Source: UBA7236 sp035439505 (GTDB taxonomy: Bacteria; Bacteroidota; Bacteroidia; Chitinophagales; BACL12). Taken from it: a stretch of DNA of 64,000 nt. The notes under the pieces were generated by a model. That model was not told the DNA's origin and ran no database searches. It saw only the letters and a list, made by a program, of their open reading frames with translations. Position 1 is the stretch's first letter, and each line of letters begins with the position of its first letter. Below are positions 63,052 through 64,000 of this stretch, piece after piece. The position numbers and the translations under genes were made by a program. Location: assembly GCA_035439505.1 (NCBI GenBank), contig DAORKJ010000009.1:1-64000 (forward strand), in the 5' to 3' direction.

Positions 63052-63846
63052 ATGTTGAATAGAAATAAACCGGAACTCATATTCCTTGCCGTATTTTGTG
63101 TAATTGCAGGTATTTATTTTATTATTTACTATCACTTTCACGTCGATGAAAATCAATTTGGCGCAATGGGTGATTCATTTGGCGGTTTCGTGGGCCCAGT
63201 TGCAGCTTATTTTGCAGCTTATTTTGCCTATAGAACATATCAAGTACAAAAAGCAGACTTAAAGGCTACAACTGATGGACTAAAAGAGGAGCGAGATAAT
63301 AAAAAAATTCAAGAAGTTAAAATTGCAATACAGGAGAAAATTGATACAATTGCAGATTCTTTTGAGTTCTTAAAAGAAAATGTGGATCGGCTTTATTACA
63401 AATCTGTAAACAAAGAAGTATTTGAAGGAGTTGCTGCTATTGAGCAGATATTTATTGACCTCAATAAACAATCTGGACCGACTCATTTAATGGCAAAACA
63501 AACTGTCAAAAGTCTAGAAGTATGTAATGAAATATTTAATTATAATACAGAAAATACGATGGCTTTTAACGATAACAAGGAAATGCAGGTTCTGCTCATT
63601 TGGGAGCTAATACTTATTTACGATTCCATGTTTTACACAACGTACGAAAATTATAATATGAAGCATTTGTTTGAAACGTCAATAACGACAATAAAAAAAT
63701 TACGCAATTCCGGCGATTATTCAAACACGCAGTGGTTAAACGAACAGGGTCTTACGGATTTGTATGATTCTGTAAACCTTGCTAGGGCTAATTATAAAAA
63801 TTTATCATTCGCATTTAATCAATTGCGCAGAAGACAAATTATGTGA
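63052..63846 (+). CDS. Membrane protein resembling putative phage abortive-infection (AbiC-type) proteins
   Basis: A 264-residue protein with two N-terminal transmembrane helices: ELIFLAVFCVIAGIYFIIYYHF and GFVGPVAAYFAAYFAYRTY. The link NQFGAMGDSFGGFVGPVAAYF followed by a Gln- and Lys-rich amphipathic helix matches the pattern of the putAbiC family (GDFFGGxxNP...LLxTIxxQ). The rest is helical and cytoplasmic. Members are called putative abortive infection proteins, but evidence for most of them is indirect. It follows the T9SS gene by 25 bases, so it may be co-transcribed although functionally unrelated. Confidence 0.65.
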   Translation: MLNRNKPELIFLAVFCVIAGIYFIIYYHFHVDENQFGAMGDSFGGFVGPVAAYFAAYFAYRTYQVQKADLKATTDGLKEERDNKKIQEVKIAIQEKIDTIADSFEFLKENVDRLYYKSVNKEVFEGVAAIEQIFIDLNKQSGPTHLMAKQTVKSLEVCNEIFNYNTENTMAFNDNKEMQVLLIWELILIYDSMFYTTYENYNMKHLFETSITTIKKLRNSGDYSNTQWLNEQGLTDLYDSVNLARANYKNLSFAFNQLRRRQIM

Positions 63847-64000
63847 AATGTTACTATAATACTCTAGCTAAATATAGCTATCTTTTCTGAAGTTACTTTT
63901 GTTTTTTATATGCAAAAAATACAATCACTCCACAAAGGTATTATGCTCGGAACATATTTTTCAGGAACTACGGCATAAACACAAAAGCCAGCGCTCAAAA
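63847..64000. other. Right-hand edge, no gene recognised
   Basis: TACTTTTG (63894-63901, plus) and TACCTTTG (minus, 63933-63940) both match the TAnnTTTG -7 box, so promoters may face outward from here, but no coding start of useful length is visible before the window ends. Confidence 0.35.

Overview
The window reads as one AT-rich chromosomal contig from a member of the Bacteroidota (Chitinophagia/Saprospiria/Sphingobacteriia-like). The evidence is type IX secretion (T9SS) C-terminal sorting domains on three secreted proteins, promoters of the Bacteroidota type (-7 TAnnTTTG, sometimes with -33 TTTG), little Shine-Dalgarno use, LytS/LytTR-type sensory genes, and a division/cell-wall cluster in the order usual for that phylum. 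Five blocks of exactly 100 N are assembly gaps; at least three of them hide more sequence than 100 bases.

Layout. 1-3 kb: the end of a LytTR regulator, then a TPR sensor histidine kinase with a response regulator cut by a gap. 3-9.4 kb: a T9SS cell-surface protein, a thyA-folA-MFS operon, a DUF1761 protein and a sodium:solute symporter. The symporter is coupled to a 36-residue membrane protein and a large PIG-L deacetylase (to 12 kb). 12-24.8 kb: housekeeping and metabolic genes (GNAT, glycosyltransferase, SDR, VOC, hydrolases, glpK, lpdA, ureohydrolase) and a TetR-hydrolase operon with a perfect 18-bp palindromic operator on its promoter. 24.9-40.7 kb: a complete leftward dcw cluster, mraZ-rsmH-ftsL-ftsI-murE-mraY-murD-ftsW-murG-murC-ftsQ-ftsA-ftsZ, mostly with overlapping stops and starts. 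Three AAAGTGT repeats in 10-bp phase upstream of mraZ look like its autoregulatory box. 40.9-45.7 kb: comEC, a small inverted-repeat element, pgk and gapA.

From 45.8 kb rightward the window becomes accessory. A serine recombinase runs into the antisense strand of tRNA-Glu and takes its stop codon from the anticodon loop. Next come a HEPN-like cargo gene and a compact six-gene mobilization operon: relaxase, MobC-like protein, VirD4/TraG coupling protein, a 52-residue membrane peptide, a lipoprotein and a coiled-coil membrane protein. This is an integrative mobilizable element; its right end was not found. Beyond it lie an unrecognised 622-residue protein co-transcribed with a sodium:solute symporter, and a roughly 550-bp non-coding block packed with hairpins. 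Then come a secreted glycosidase-like gene interrupted by one in-frame stop, a seven-repeat propeller-like T9SS protein, and a putative AbiC-type abortive-infection membrane protein.

The strongest candidates for something undescribed are the 622-aa protein plus symporter pair, the hairpin-dense block, the recombinase/tRNA overlap and the two small membrane proteins embedded in operons.
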